64,000 nt of DNA from the NCBI RefSeq assembly GCF_001907675.1, contig NZ_MPNT01000003.1, forward strand, positions 186,001 through 250,000, in the 5' to 3' direction. Positions within the stretch are counted from its first letter, which is position 1, and each line of letters begins with the position of its first letter. Positions 16,407 through 24,549 of this stretch are shown one piece after another. The position numbers and the translations under genes are program-made. Below the pieces are notes generated by a model. That model was not told where the DNA came from and ran no database searches. It saw only the letters and a list, made by a program, of their open reading frames with translations. Source of the stretch: Mycobacterium paraffinicum (lineage in GTDB: Bacteria > Actinomycetota > Actinomycetes > Mycobacteriales > Mycobacteriaceae).

Positions 16407-18359
16407 TTAGCGGCGCAAATCGTAATCGTCCGGGTTGGGGCGGTTGGTCCAGTTCCAGTAGTCGAAGATGCGGAACGCGTACAAAGTGGGCACGTGGCCC
16501 GCAGCGTTCTTGTAGTAGCTGCTCGAGATCGCCGGGTGGCTGTACACCATCTCCTTCAGCCGTTCCCGAGCACGGCGGTTGTAGTCATTGCACACCTCGG
16601 CGCGAACTGTGGCCGAACCGAAATCGCCCGCTAGCACCATGTCGATACAGCCCAAGATGTAGCGCATTTGGCACTCGGAGTTGTAGATGATGCTGGCCCC
16701 GTTCACCGCATTCGTGCCCGGCCCGAACATACAAAAGAAGTTCGGGAAGTCCGGCACGGTGATGCCGAGGTAGGCGTAGGGGGAATCACCCCAGGCCGTG
16801 TTGAGTTCGACGCCGCCGCGGCCCCGGACGTTGATGGGACCGAGTTGATGGTTGACGTCGAACCCGGTTGCCCACACCACAACGTCGGCGGGGCGATACA
16901 CGCCGTCGACGGTTGTCACTCCGTCAGCGGTGAGTTCGGCGATGCCGTCGGTGATCAGCTCGACGTCGTCTCGTTGCAGCGTGGTGAGCCAGGTTCCGTT
17001 GTCCTGCAACGTCCGCTTGCCCATCGGCGGGTAATTCGGAGTGACCTTGGCCAACAGGTCCTCGTCGGTGCAGAAGACCCGCATCCACGCGATGAACATC
17101 TCCCGAATCGCATGGTTCGACTCGCTGCAGGAGAGGCCGCCGTTGTCCCACGTCGGGTCGATCTTCACCTGCTCGTCGAGCGCGTCGGCGATTGGCCACC
17201 AGGACACAAATCGCGACCACCGTCCGTAGTAGGGCAGATGACGGATAGCCCACCTGGCACCCTCGGGAATGGCGTCATGGTAGATGGGGTTGGGGGCCAT
17301 CCATTGCGGCGTGCGCTGATATACGTCGACGTGTTGTGTCACGTCGGCGATGGCGGGCACGAGTTGAAAGCCGCTGGCGCCGGCCCCGATCACCGCTACC
17401 CGCTTCCCCGTCAGGTCGACGTCATCGCGCCAGTCCGCGGTGTGGAAGGATGGTCCGCTGAACTCGTTGGCCCCCTTGATGTTCGGAATCACCGGATTGC
17501 TGAACTGGCCGACCGCGCATATCAGGGCGCGCGCGGTCAACGCCTCGTGGGTCCCGTCGGCCGCGCGGACCTGCACCTGCCAGGTCGCCGACTCCTCGTC
17601 CCAGGAGGCACCCGTCACCTCGGTGTTGAACCGGACGTCGGGCGTGATGTCATACCGCGTCGCAACGCCATTCAGGTACTGCAGGATTTCGGGCTGTTCG
17701 GAGAAGTAGTGCGTCCAGTAGTCCAGCGGTTCGAACGAGTAGGCGTAGTACTGGTTCGCGATGTCGACCCGACAACCCGGATAGCGATTCGCCAACCACG
17801 TTCCACCGACGCCCGACTGCTTTTCGATGATCGTAAAGGGCAAGCCGGCCGCCTTGAGCTTGATGCCGGCCAGCAGCCCGGCCTCACCGCACCCAATCAC
17901 GACGACGGGAAAATCGCTGCGCTGTTCCGGCGTCGACGCCAAGGTCGGCCCGCACTGGTCGGCATCGCTGAACCGCAAGTCCGCGGCGACGTAGTCCACG
18001 TGCTCTTCGCGGACCTGGCCCGCGGACATCACCCGCAACATCGTGCGCATCTGTTCTGGGTCCGGAACGAACGGCGGAGGGCAACCGCGGTCGCGATAAT
18101 CGCGGACCACGTCGAAAGCGCGCTCGCGCACCGTCGCTTTGTCCGGTTCACTCATAGCGCCCTGCAGGTCCATCGCAATGAGTTGGAACGGCCCCGGAAG
18201 CTCGTCGAGCAGACTCATGTCACCCGTCATGTGCACCATCGACATCAGCAACGCCGGCACGCTGGCCTCGTCGATCGCCGCGCGGATGACGTCGTCGGGG
18301 TCGGCGAACGGCAGGCCGATCAGCGCTTCGGCGTCCCTCGAAGCGGTCGTCTGGTCCAT
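16407..18359 (-). CDS. FAD-containing Baeyer-Villiger-type monooxygenase with N-terminal extension
   Basis: The protein has 650 residues. Residues 1-150 precede the first Rossmann motif and match no domain I recognise. FAD binding is at VVVIGCGEAGLLAG (about 153-166), followed by GGTWLANRYPGCRVD. The BVMO fingerprint is present as FSGPSFHTADW, with the NADPH-binding VAVIGAGASG just after. These enzymes insert oxygen next to a carbonyl, turning ketones to esters or lactones in the cytosol. The Met at 18357-18359 is preceded by GGTGGTGAG. It is divergent from the metal-dependent hydrolase gene across a dyad-bearing promoter region. Substrate unknown; a cyclic ketone or steroid is possible. Confidence 0.88.
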   Translation of the reverse strand: MDQTTASRDAEALIGLPFADPDDVIRAAIDEASVPALLMSMVHMTGDMSLLDELPGPFQLIAMDLQGAMSEPDKATVRERAFDVVRDYRDRGCPPPFVPDPEQMRTMLRVMSAGQVREEHVDYVAADLRFSDADQCGPTLASTPEQRSDFPVVVIGCGEAGLLAGIKLKAAGLPFTIIEKQSGVGGTWLANRYPGCRVDIANQYYAYSFEPLDYWTHYFSEQPEILQYLNGVATRYDITPDVRFNTEVTGASWDEESATWQVQVRAADGTHEALTARALICAVGQFSNPVIPNIKGANEFSGPSFHTADWRDDVDLTGKRVAVIGAGASGFQLVPAIADVTQHVDVYQRTPQWMAPNPIYHDAIPEGARWAIRHLPYYGRWSRFVSWWPIADALDEQVKIDPTWDNGGLSCSESNHAIREMFIAWMRVFCTDEDLLAKVTPNYPPMGKRTLQDNGTWLTTLQRDDVELITDGIAELTADGVTTVDGVYRPADVVVWATGFDVNHQLGPINVRGRGGVELNTAWGDSPYAYLGITVPDFPNFFCMFGPGTNAVNGASIIYNSECQMRYILGCIDMVLAGDFGSATVRAEVCNDYNRRARERLKEMVYSHPAISSSYYKNAAGHVPTLYAFRIFDYWNWTNRPNPDDYDLRR

Positions 18360-18414
18360 CTCACCACCAATCGGTCGACGTCGTTGTCTCGCCTGCGCCG
18401 CAATGCTAGCGTCT

Positions 18415-18444
18415 GGGTGGACACATAACAAGGACTGTCAACTC
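18415..18444. promoter_or_regulatory. Dyad element A2, GGGTGGAC-N11-ACTGTCAA
   Basis: Arms TGGAC (18418-18422) and GTCAA (18437-18441) with a 14-bp gap, matching element A1 in both sequence and spacing. It lies between the monooxygenase and metal-dependent hydrolase genes, about 35 bp before the latter's start. Confidence 0.55.
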
Positions 18445-18463
18445 GACGGGAGGTGTCATCGCC

Positions 18464-19384
18464 GTGTCAAGTCTTCAGGTGAGACGGGTGCGGTTCGACT
18501 TCGCCGGCGATGACGTGCCCTTCAACTGGCAGCCCGCGCGCCCGGCGTTCGCGATGCAATGCAATATGATCTCGTTTTTCGCTCCCGGCTTTGAGAAGTT
18601 CATCGTCGACGCGACCAGGGAGGGCATCCCGCTGATCCGCGATCCCGAGGTCGCCGCCGAGGCCAATGCGTACCTACAGCAGGAGGCGCAGCACTCGGCC
18701 GCGCACGCCAGCCACGTTCGCGCGTTGGCCCGGCGCTGGCCCGGGCTGCGGCAAACGATGGACGAGGTGACGGCGTCCTTCGATCGCCTGACGGCAACGA
18801 AACCCCTGGCCTGGCGCCTCGGTTACACGGCGGTGATCGAGGCGACGTTCACGCCCTACTTCAGGGTCTTCCTCGATCACGAAGACAAGCTCTTCGCCCC
18901 CGGCGACGAACGCGTCGCCTCATTGTTCCTGTGGCACTTCGTCGAAGAGATCGAGCATCGCAGTTCGGCGTTGCGGGTGTACGACGCGGTCCACGACAGC
19001 TACCCGTATCGGGTGAAGACGATCGCGGGCGTGGTCAAGCACATCGACGAAATCCTACGCATAATCTCACGTGGGTTCCGGACACATGTTCCGGAGTGTG
19101 ACGGCGGCAAGTTCGCCTCGCTGATTCCGAACGGATTGTCGTTCAAGGCCCTTCGCGCGACGCGGCGGGCGGCGCGCGAGATGTCGACCCCCGACCAGGG
19201 AACATATGCTGGCGTGCCGAAGCGGGAACTCATCAACATGGCGATCGGTCTCGTTCGTTCGCAGGGGCCAGGTCACGATCCTGCGAGGGAAATCCTGCCG
19301 CCTTTCGCCGGCCATTGGTTCGAACGCTTCGCGGGGGAGCCCAAAAGCGTATCCCGCTGGTACACGGCCGGAGCCGTGCGATGA
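18464..19384 (+). CDS. Predicted metal-dependent hydrolase (PF10118 family)
   Basis: The protein has 306 residues with a GTG start preceded by GGGAGG. The sequence has the PF10118 hallmark of an all-helical ferritin-like bundle with spaced Glu/His metal ligands: EANAYLQQEAQHSAAH, YTAVIEATF, and FVEEIEHRSSALRVYDAV. This looks like a carboxylate-bridged di-metal site. Although named hydrolase, the biochemical activity of this family is not established; an oxygenase or desaturase-type role would fit the ligand set. The stop overlaps the next start (ATGA), so it is translationally coupled to the Rieske oxygenase. Confidence 0.82.
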   Translation: MSSLQVRRVRFDFAGDDVPFNWQPARPAFAMQCNMISFFAPGFEKFIVDATREGIPLIRDPEVAAEANAYLQQEAQHSAAHASHVRALARRWPGLRQTMDEVTASFDRLTATKPLAWRLGYTAVIEATFTPYFRVFLDHEDKLFAPGDERVASLFLWHFVEEIEHRSSALRVYDAVHDSYPYRVKTIAGVVKHIDEILRIISRGFRTHVPECDGGKFASLIPNGLSFKALRATRRAAREMSTPDQGTYAGVPKRELINMAIGLVRSQGPGHDPAREILPPFAGHWFERFAGEPKSVSRWYTAGAVR

Positions 19385-20598
19385 CAAAGCCGGCGTTCTC
19401 CTTCGATTCGGGGAGCGGCCTCGACGACGTGCTCGCCCCGGTGCGCAAAGCCGCCGAGACCGTCACGGCGCAACAGCCTTTCGTGCGGTCGATGACCCGA
19501 CGCGTCCTGGATCACTTGACGACGAGCGGTCTCGACATCGCCGACGATGTGATGATCGTGCCCGCGGACGTGTTCACCAATCCGGACAGATTCGTCGCTG
19601 ACCGCCAGATGATGCGACAGGTCCCCCATGTCGTCGCCTGGGGTGGAGAGATCGCCGAACCCGGCGACTACACGACCAAAGACGTCATGGGCACGCCGAT
19701 TCTGCTGCTGCGCGACAAGGGTGGTGCCGCAAGGGCGTTCGTCAATGTCTGTGCTCATCGCGGAGCGCAGGTGGCCGCCGGATGCGGGCGTGCGACTCGA
19801 TTCACCTGCCCGTACCACGCCTGGACTTACGACTCGAACGGCCGCCTGGCAAGCCTGCCGGGCCGCCAGATGTTCAAGGGTGTGGAACTGGCGGAATTGG
19901 GGCTGCGCCCACTCCCGGTCAGCGAGGAGGCGGGCCTGATCGTTGTCGGGCTCGATCCGTCCGTGACGGTGGACGGATTCCTCGATGACGCCCACGACGA
20001 CCTCGCGAGCTTCGGGTTCGACCAGTACGCCCACGCGGTGAGCGCAGAGCTACACCTGAAGGCGGACTGGAAGCTTGCCGTTGACGTGAACTTCGAGGGC
20101 TACCATTTTCCGTTCCTGCACAAGGACACCCTGGCTCCGATCGTCACCAACAACTCGGTATTCGACGTCTTGGGCATGCATTGCCGATGGGCGTTCCCCT
20201 TCCGGAACATTGAAGAGCTGCGCGATGTGCCGGAACAGGATTGGCCCGAGCGGTTCAGCGGATCGGTCGTCTACGGAATCTTTCCGAGCTGCGTCCTGGT
20301 CGAATCACCGGTTTCGACACTTATGCTGCGCATCTACCCGGGCGAACGAGTGGGCACATGCGTGGTCCACATGGTCGGCGGTTCATTGCATCCGATGAAG
20401 GACGACGCGGACCGGTTACTGGCGCAATCCGGATACGACGGTGCCACGGCCGTGCTACGCGATGAAGATTTTCCCGCCGCCGAAGCGTGTCAACGAGGCG
20501 CCGAACACGGCCTAGAGAACATCATCCTCGGCCGCTCCGAGCCGCTAGTCCAACATCTCCATCGCACATGGGATGCCGCCCTCACACCGTCACCGTGA
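19381..20598 (+). CDS. Rieske-type ring-hydroxylating oxygenase, alpha subunit
   Basis: The protein has 405 residues. The [2Fe-2S] Rieske ligands are C124-A-H126 and C143-x2-H146 (CAHRG, CPYHAW). The mononuclear iron site lies in DVNFEGYHFPFLH with His242 and His247. The C-terminal catalytic domain is of normal length, so this is a complete terminal oxygenase. Such enzymes hydroxylate or demethylate aromatic and steroid substrates using electrons from a reductase, and none is encoded alongside. The ferredoxin gene 140 bp downstream runs in the opposite direction. ATG at 19381 overlaps the preceding stop; an upstream frame start would lie inside that gene. Confidence 0.9.
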   Translation: MTKPAFSFDSGSGLDDVLAPVRKAAETVTAQQPFVRSMTRRVLDHLTTSGLDIADDVMIVPADVFTNPDRFVADRQMMRQVPHVVAWGGEIAEPGDYTTKDVMGTPILLLRDKGGAARAFVNVCAHRGAQVAAGCGRATRFTCPYHAWTYDSNGRLASLPGRQMFKGVELAELGLRPLPVSEEAGLIVVGLDPSVTVDGFLDDAHDDLASFGFDQYAHAVSAELHLKADWKLAVDVNFEGYHFPFLHKDTLAPIVTNNSVFDVLGMHCRWAFPFRNIEELRDVPEQDWPERFSGSVVYGIFPSCVLVESPVSTLMLRIYPGERVGTCVVHMVGGSLHPMKDDADRLLAQSGYDGATAVLRDEDFPAAEACQRGAEHGLENIILGRSEPLVQHLHRTWDAALTPSP

Positions 20599-20601
20599 CC
20601 T

Positions 20602-20634
20602 GATTGGACGGCAAAATTTAACTCAGGTCCAATC
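20602..20634. repeat. Inverted repeat GATTGGAC-N17-GTCCAATC between convergent genes
   Basis: Two perfect 8-bp arms flank an A+T-rich 17-bp loop immediately after the Rieske stop. No U-tract follows in either direction, so a classical terminator is not shown. The arms resemble the TTGGAC/GTCCAA halves of elements A1/A2 but the spacing differs. Confidence 0.4.
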
Positions 20635-20738
20635 GATGCGTTTGGAGCTTACCGATGGCCAGACTCGTCGGCCTTCAACAACTTTGCGAGCGCCGAGCGT
20701 GTCGGCGGCACGGCTTCGCCGCAAACCGGGGTATGCGG

Positions 20739-20957
20739 TCATTCGTCGATGCTGATCGCCCGCTCTGGGCAGTTCGCAATCGCCATCAGCGCTTTGTCTT
20801 CCCATTCCGGCGGGATGTTCTCGACATGGACGAATGACTTGGCGTCGTCGTCGACGTCGAAAATCTCGGGATACGTCAGGGCGCAGCGACTGTGACCCTG
20901 ACACGCATCGAGGTCTATCCGTAAACGCACCGTTGCTCTCCCTGCAGTCGAAGTCAT
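20739..20957 (-). CDS. [3Fe-4S] ferredoxin of the P450-partner type
   Basis: The protein has 72 residues. Cluster ligands are C19, C25 and C63 in C-QGHSR-C and C-PERA, with His22 where a fourth Cys would sit in 4Fe-4S proteins. This CxxHxxC...CP pattern is typical of small actinobacterial ferredoxins that deliver electrons to cytochrome P450s. Its start overlaps the stop of the double CoA-transferase gene (ATGA), so it is the last gene of the 27303-20739 operon. The likely partner is the P450 at 27614, which shares the regulatory region. No dedicated reductase is encoded here. Confidence 0.9.
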   Translation of the reverse strand: MTSTAGRATVRLRIDLDACQGHSRCALTYPEIFDVDDDAKSFVHVENIPPEWEDKALMAIANCPERAISIDE

Positions 20958-23338
20958 GAATCTTGAGCGCCCGGCTGGTCGATGCCCTTGAGCCGGGTCC
21001 CGATGACAGATTCAGCGGTCAGTGCCTCGATCGCGGATTCGTCCAATCCGAGCAGTTCCTTCAAGATGGTCTCGTTGTGCTCTCCGACGGTCGGCGCTGG
21101 GGACCGACACCATCGATCGACACTGCGGAATCGGAACGGAAGGGTCGGCACCTGATGCGGACCGACGATCGAGTGATCCAAGTGTTCGAAGTAGCCGCGC
21201 GCGACCATCTGAGGATGTTGTGGGCTGAGCCGCGCGTCGTAAAGCGGTGACGCAGGAACCCCGGAAGCCGACAACAGGGCGGCCGCCGTCGCGCTCTCTT
21301 GGCCAGAGGCCCACTGTTCCAGATGCTTGTCGATCAAATCGTGCGCATGCCAGCGCCCTTCGTGGGTGTCGAGCGATGGATCGTCCGCCCAGCCTGGCCG
21401 ACCGAGCACGGTTTTCAAAGCCGCCCATTGCTCGTCGGACGCGACCGAGAGAGCCAGCCACTGTTCCTCCCCGCGGCATGGGTACAGACCCTGTGGCGCC
21501 GCATCCCTGGTCCGATTCCCTAACCGCGATAGGACGGTTCCGTATGCGGTGTACTCGATCGCTTGCTCGGCTGCCGCGTTCAATGCCGCCTCCACCATGG
21601 AAACTTCGATGAAGGAGCCGTGCCCGGTCTGTTCCCGCCGGCTCAGGCCGACAAGCATCGCAAAAGCGGAATGCATGCCTGCCAACGGGTCGCACGGGCC
21701 GCGCGGAATGCGAGGTTGGTCGTATTCGTGGCCGGTCACCCAGGCCATGCCTGTCATCTGTTCCATCGTTTGCGCGAAACCGACGTTGTTCCGCCACGGT
21801 CCGTCCAGGCCGAAGGCGGGCATGCGGGTCATGGTCAGTCTCGGGTTGACAGCACTTAGTGCTTCCCAGGTGATGCCGAAATTCTCGAAGACGCGCGGCG
21901 AGAAATTCTCGACCACCAGATCGGCTTGCTCGACGAGCCGGAAGAACAACTCTCGGCCTTTTGGTGATGACAGGTCGAGCGTCAGGCCCTGCTTGTTGGT
22001 GTTGGTGGCCAAGAACATCGCCGAGCGCTCCCACCAACTGGGTCGGTCGACGAATGCCGCGGCTGTCATCCTGGCGCCGTCTGGATGCTGAGTCGACTCG
22101 AGGTGGATCACGTCGGCGCCCAACGCGGCCAGGATGTGGGTGGACGAGGGGCCGGCCCACCAAGCGGTCGCGTCGATGATCCGCATGCCTTCCAAAGGAA
22201 GGCTTCCACCAGGTTGAGTAACTTCCCGTTTCGTCGGGTGCGGCCGAAGCTCAGCGGCATCGAGTTCTCCGAGTCGCGGCGCTGCCTTGGGCGGGCTACC
22301 CGGCCTCATCGCGCCGATTCGGTAGGGCGGAAGCGGCTGGGTGTATGAGCCATCAGCGCTGATGCCCCAGACTCCGCGCGCGTTGAAGTGTGGGTGGTCC
22401 AGGACGGTCTGGCCGTTGTTGACCTGCGCGACTGGAATCCGAAGTGCCGAGGCGAGTTCGACGATCTCCTCCGTGGTGTGTCGAGTGGTCCAGTCCCGCA
22501 CGATCTTGTTCCACTCCTCCATCCGCTCGTATCGAGTGGGAGCTAGGGCCCAGGCCGCATCCTGCTCGAGGAGATCTTCGCGCTCGATCATCAACAGAAA
22601 GGACTCGAACTGCTGACGGGTGTTGGTGTTGAACCCAACCCAACCGTCAGCCGTCGGCTCGATTGAGGGCAGCTCGGTCATCCGCGCTGGGCCCGATATC
22701 GGGGGACTGCCGGCAAGTGCATAGTACAAGTCGATGAATCCGCTGGCGCTGAGATGGCATGCCTCCATTAACGAACAGTCGATGATGTCCCCGCCGCCCC
22801 CGCCGCGGGCACGGTGAAACGCAGCCAACGCACCGACCGCCGCATAACTGCCGAGAATCCATTCGAAGACACGGCCACCAACTTGCAAGGGAGGCTGATC
22901 CGGCCGGGCTCTCAGACCCATGGTCCCGCTTTCGGCCTGCAATGTGAACTCTGTCGCCGGCTTGTCGCGATACGGACCGGTCAGGCCGAAGTTCGAGATC
23001 GTTGCAATCACCAAATGTGGTGACCGGGTATGCAGTTCGTCGTGGTCGATGCTGCCCAAAACTCCAGAGTCGATGAGGATGTCGGCACTGGCGATCAAAT
23101 CCTTGAGATGCGGATCGCCGTAATCGCCTAGGACCGAGCGCTTTCCAGCGTTCAGATAGGTGAAAAGGGCTCCGTCGTTCCCCGCGCGGCGCCGCGAACC
23201 CCGGCGACGAAAGCGATCACCGTCCGGCGACTCGACCTTGATCACTTCCGCGCCTACATCCGCGAAGAGTTTGCCGCAATAAGGCCCGGCGATCTCGTCG
23301 GCGATCTCGATGATCCGCACACCTTCGAGAATGTTCAT
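20954..23338 (-). CDS. Fused two-domain class III (CaiB/BaiF) CoA-transferase
   Basis: The protein has 794 residues formed by two complete CoA-transferase family III domains: about 1-370 (LEGVRIIEIADEIAGPYCGKLFADVGAEVIKVE) and about 381-790 (LEGMRIIDATAWWAGPSSTHILAALGADVIHLE). The catalytic carboxylate normally is an Asp. By alignment of the following GALAA/SAFAM helix, domain 2 keeps it (Asp550 in GPCDPLAGM) while domain 1 has Glu159 (RVFEWILG). These enzymes move CoA between acids; a fusion may form an internal dimer, since the family works as interlocked dimers. It directly follows the single CoA-transferase (TGAATG junction) and precedes the ferredoxin. Confidence 0.9.
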   Translation of the reverse strand: MNILEGVRIIEIADEIAGPYCGKLFADVGAEVIKVESPDGDRFRRRGSRRRAGNDGALFTYLNAGKRSVLGDYGDPHLKDLIASADILIDSGVLGSIDHDELHTRSPHLVIATISNFGLTGPYRDKPATEFTLQAESGTMGLRARPDQPPLQVGGRVFEWILGSYAAVGALAAFHRARGGGGGDIIDCSLMEACHLSASGFIDLYYALAGSPPISGPARMTELPSIEPTADGWVGFNTNTRQQFESFLLMIEREDLLEQDAAWALAPTRYERMEEWNKIVRDWTTRHTTEEIVELASALRIPVAQVNNGQTVLDHPHFNARGVWGISADGSYTQPLPPYRIGAMRPGSPPKAAPRLGELDAAELRPHPTKREVTQPGGSLPLEGMRIIDATAWWAGPSSTHILAALGADVIHLESTQHPDGARMTAAAFVDRPSWWERSAMFLATNTNKQGLTLDLSSPKGRELFFRLVEQADLVVENFSPRVFENFGITWEALSAVNPRLTMTRMPAFGLDGPWRNNVGFAQTMEQMTGMAWVTGHEYDQPRIPRGPCDPLAGMHSAFAMLVGLSRREQTGHGSFIEVSMVEAALNAAAEQAIEYTAYGTVLSRLGNRTRDAAPQGLYPCRGEEQWLALSVASDEQWAALKTVLGRPGWADDPSLDTHEGRWHAHDLIDKHLEQWASGQESATAAALLSASGVPASPLYDARLSPQHPQMVARGYFEHLDHSIVGPHQVPTLPFRFRSVDRWCRSPAPTVGEHNETILKELLGLDESAIEALTAESVIGTRLKGIDQPGAQDS

Positions 23339-24514
23339 TCAGATCACTCCGTCGCGGCGCAACTGGAGGAGTTCCGCCTCATCGCAGCCGGCCAGTGTGG
23401 TTAGCACTTCACGAGTGTGTGTCCCAACGTCTGGCGGAAGGGGCGCGGCGAACGGACGGCGGGGTCTCGTCTTGACAGGCGTTGCGATGAGCCGCAATGG
23501 CGGGCGGTCCTGGCCGCAGGGTTCATACACCATGCCGCGCGCTTTCACGTGCTCGTCGTCAAGTAGGTCGGCGCCCTCGAAGGCTGGGGCACCGGCGATG
23601 TCGGTGGCCATGAAGAAATCAGTCCACTCACTACGAGTGCGGCCTTTGAAGATCGCGGTGAGTTCACCGCGCAGGCGTTCGTCGGCTTGCGGATCATCGC
23701 CGAGGCGGGCCTGTCCGGGCTCATAGAGATCCGTTCGGTTCACGGCTTCGCAGAATCTGCGCCAGAACTTGTCTTCCAACGCGTTGAACACCACGTAGTT
23801 GCCGTCGCTGGTCTCGTAGTACTGATACCGCAGGGAAGCCTGCATGCCGTCTGAATAGCCGAACAGGCCGTTGGCCAGCGCCGTCAGCTTCTGGAAGTTC
23901 CACGCGATGGCGGCGTCGACTTGAGAGACCTCGACGTACTGCGATTGCCCGTCGCGGCGCGCGCTGTGTAGGGCAGCGAGAACTGCCATCGCGGCGTAGA
24001 GGGGGCCGGCCAGTACACCCGTGGTGCCGGTCGCTCCGGCGGCCAGGCGCGGTGTTCCGTCGGGTTGAATTACTGGCGGGTTCAAGCCTGCGAAGCAGTC
24101 AAACGAGAGCCCATGCGTGGGGAGCTTGGCGTACGGGCCATAACCGCCCATCCCGTTGAGACTGCAATAGACGATCGTCGGGTTGAGTTCGACGACGTCG
24201 TCATAGCCAAGCCCGAGTCGCTCAGCAGCGCCTGCCCGCAGGCCGTCGATCACCACGTTGGCTTGCACCGCAAGGCGGCGAAAGATTGCAGCCCCCTTGT
24301 CTGATTTCAGGTTGAGCGTAATGCTCTTCTTTCCGCGGTTCCATTGGAGGTTTTGTACGTTATCGGGCGGAAAGAGTTCGCCGCGGAATCCGCCGCCCCC
24401 CGGTTGTTCGATCTTGATTACCTCGGCGCCCAGATCGGCGAGGTGTCCGCCGAGCGCGTCGGGGGAGAACAGGGATAGCTCGAGCACTCGAACATCGTGA
24501 AGCACGGCAGTCAC
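23339..24514 (-). CDS. CaiB/BaiF-type CoA-transferase family III protein
   Basis: The protein has 391 residues with the family start VRVLELSLFSPDALGGHLADLGAEVIKIEQPGGG and the segment GYGPYAKLPTHGLSFD. At the position of the catalytic Asp (D169 of formyl-CoA transferase, GDxxAG motif) this protein has Gly166 (TTGVLAGPLYAAMAVLAAL). If the alignment is right it would lack the covalent aspartyl intermediate and could be an inactive partner of the fused enzyme next to it. It is separated from the aldehyde dehydrogenase gene by about 35 bp and runs straight into the double CoA-transferase. Confidence 0.87.
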   Translation of the reverse strand: MTAVLHDVRVLELSLFSPDALGGHLADLGAEVIKIEQPGGGGFRGELFPPDNVQNLQWNRGKKSITLNLKSDKGAAIFRRLAVQANVVIDGLRAGAAERLGLGYDDVVELNPTIVYCSLNGMGGYGPYAKLPTHGLSFDCFAGLNPPVIQPDGTPRLAAGATGTTGVLAGPLYAAMAVLAALHSARRDGQSQYVEVSQVDAAIAWNFQKLTALANGLFGYSDGMQASLRYQYYETSDGNYVVFNALEDKFWRRFCEAVNRTDLYEPGQARLGDDPQADERLRGELTAIFKGRTRSEWTDFFMATDIAGAPAFEGADLLDDEHVKARGMVYEPCGQDRPPLRLIATPVKTRPRRPFAAPLPPDVGTHTREVLTTLAGCDEAELLQLRRDGVI

Positions 24515-24549
24515 CCCTCAGATTCCCGATGCCGGTGTGAACCGAACCC

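Noticed and set aside
16668..18428. 586-residue plus-strand frame opposite the monooxygenase
   Set aside because: The minus strand encodes an intact flavin monooxygenase with clear motifs; the plus-strand product has no motif.
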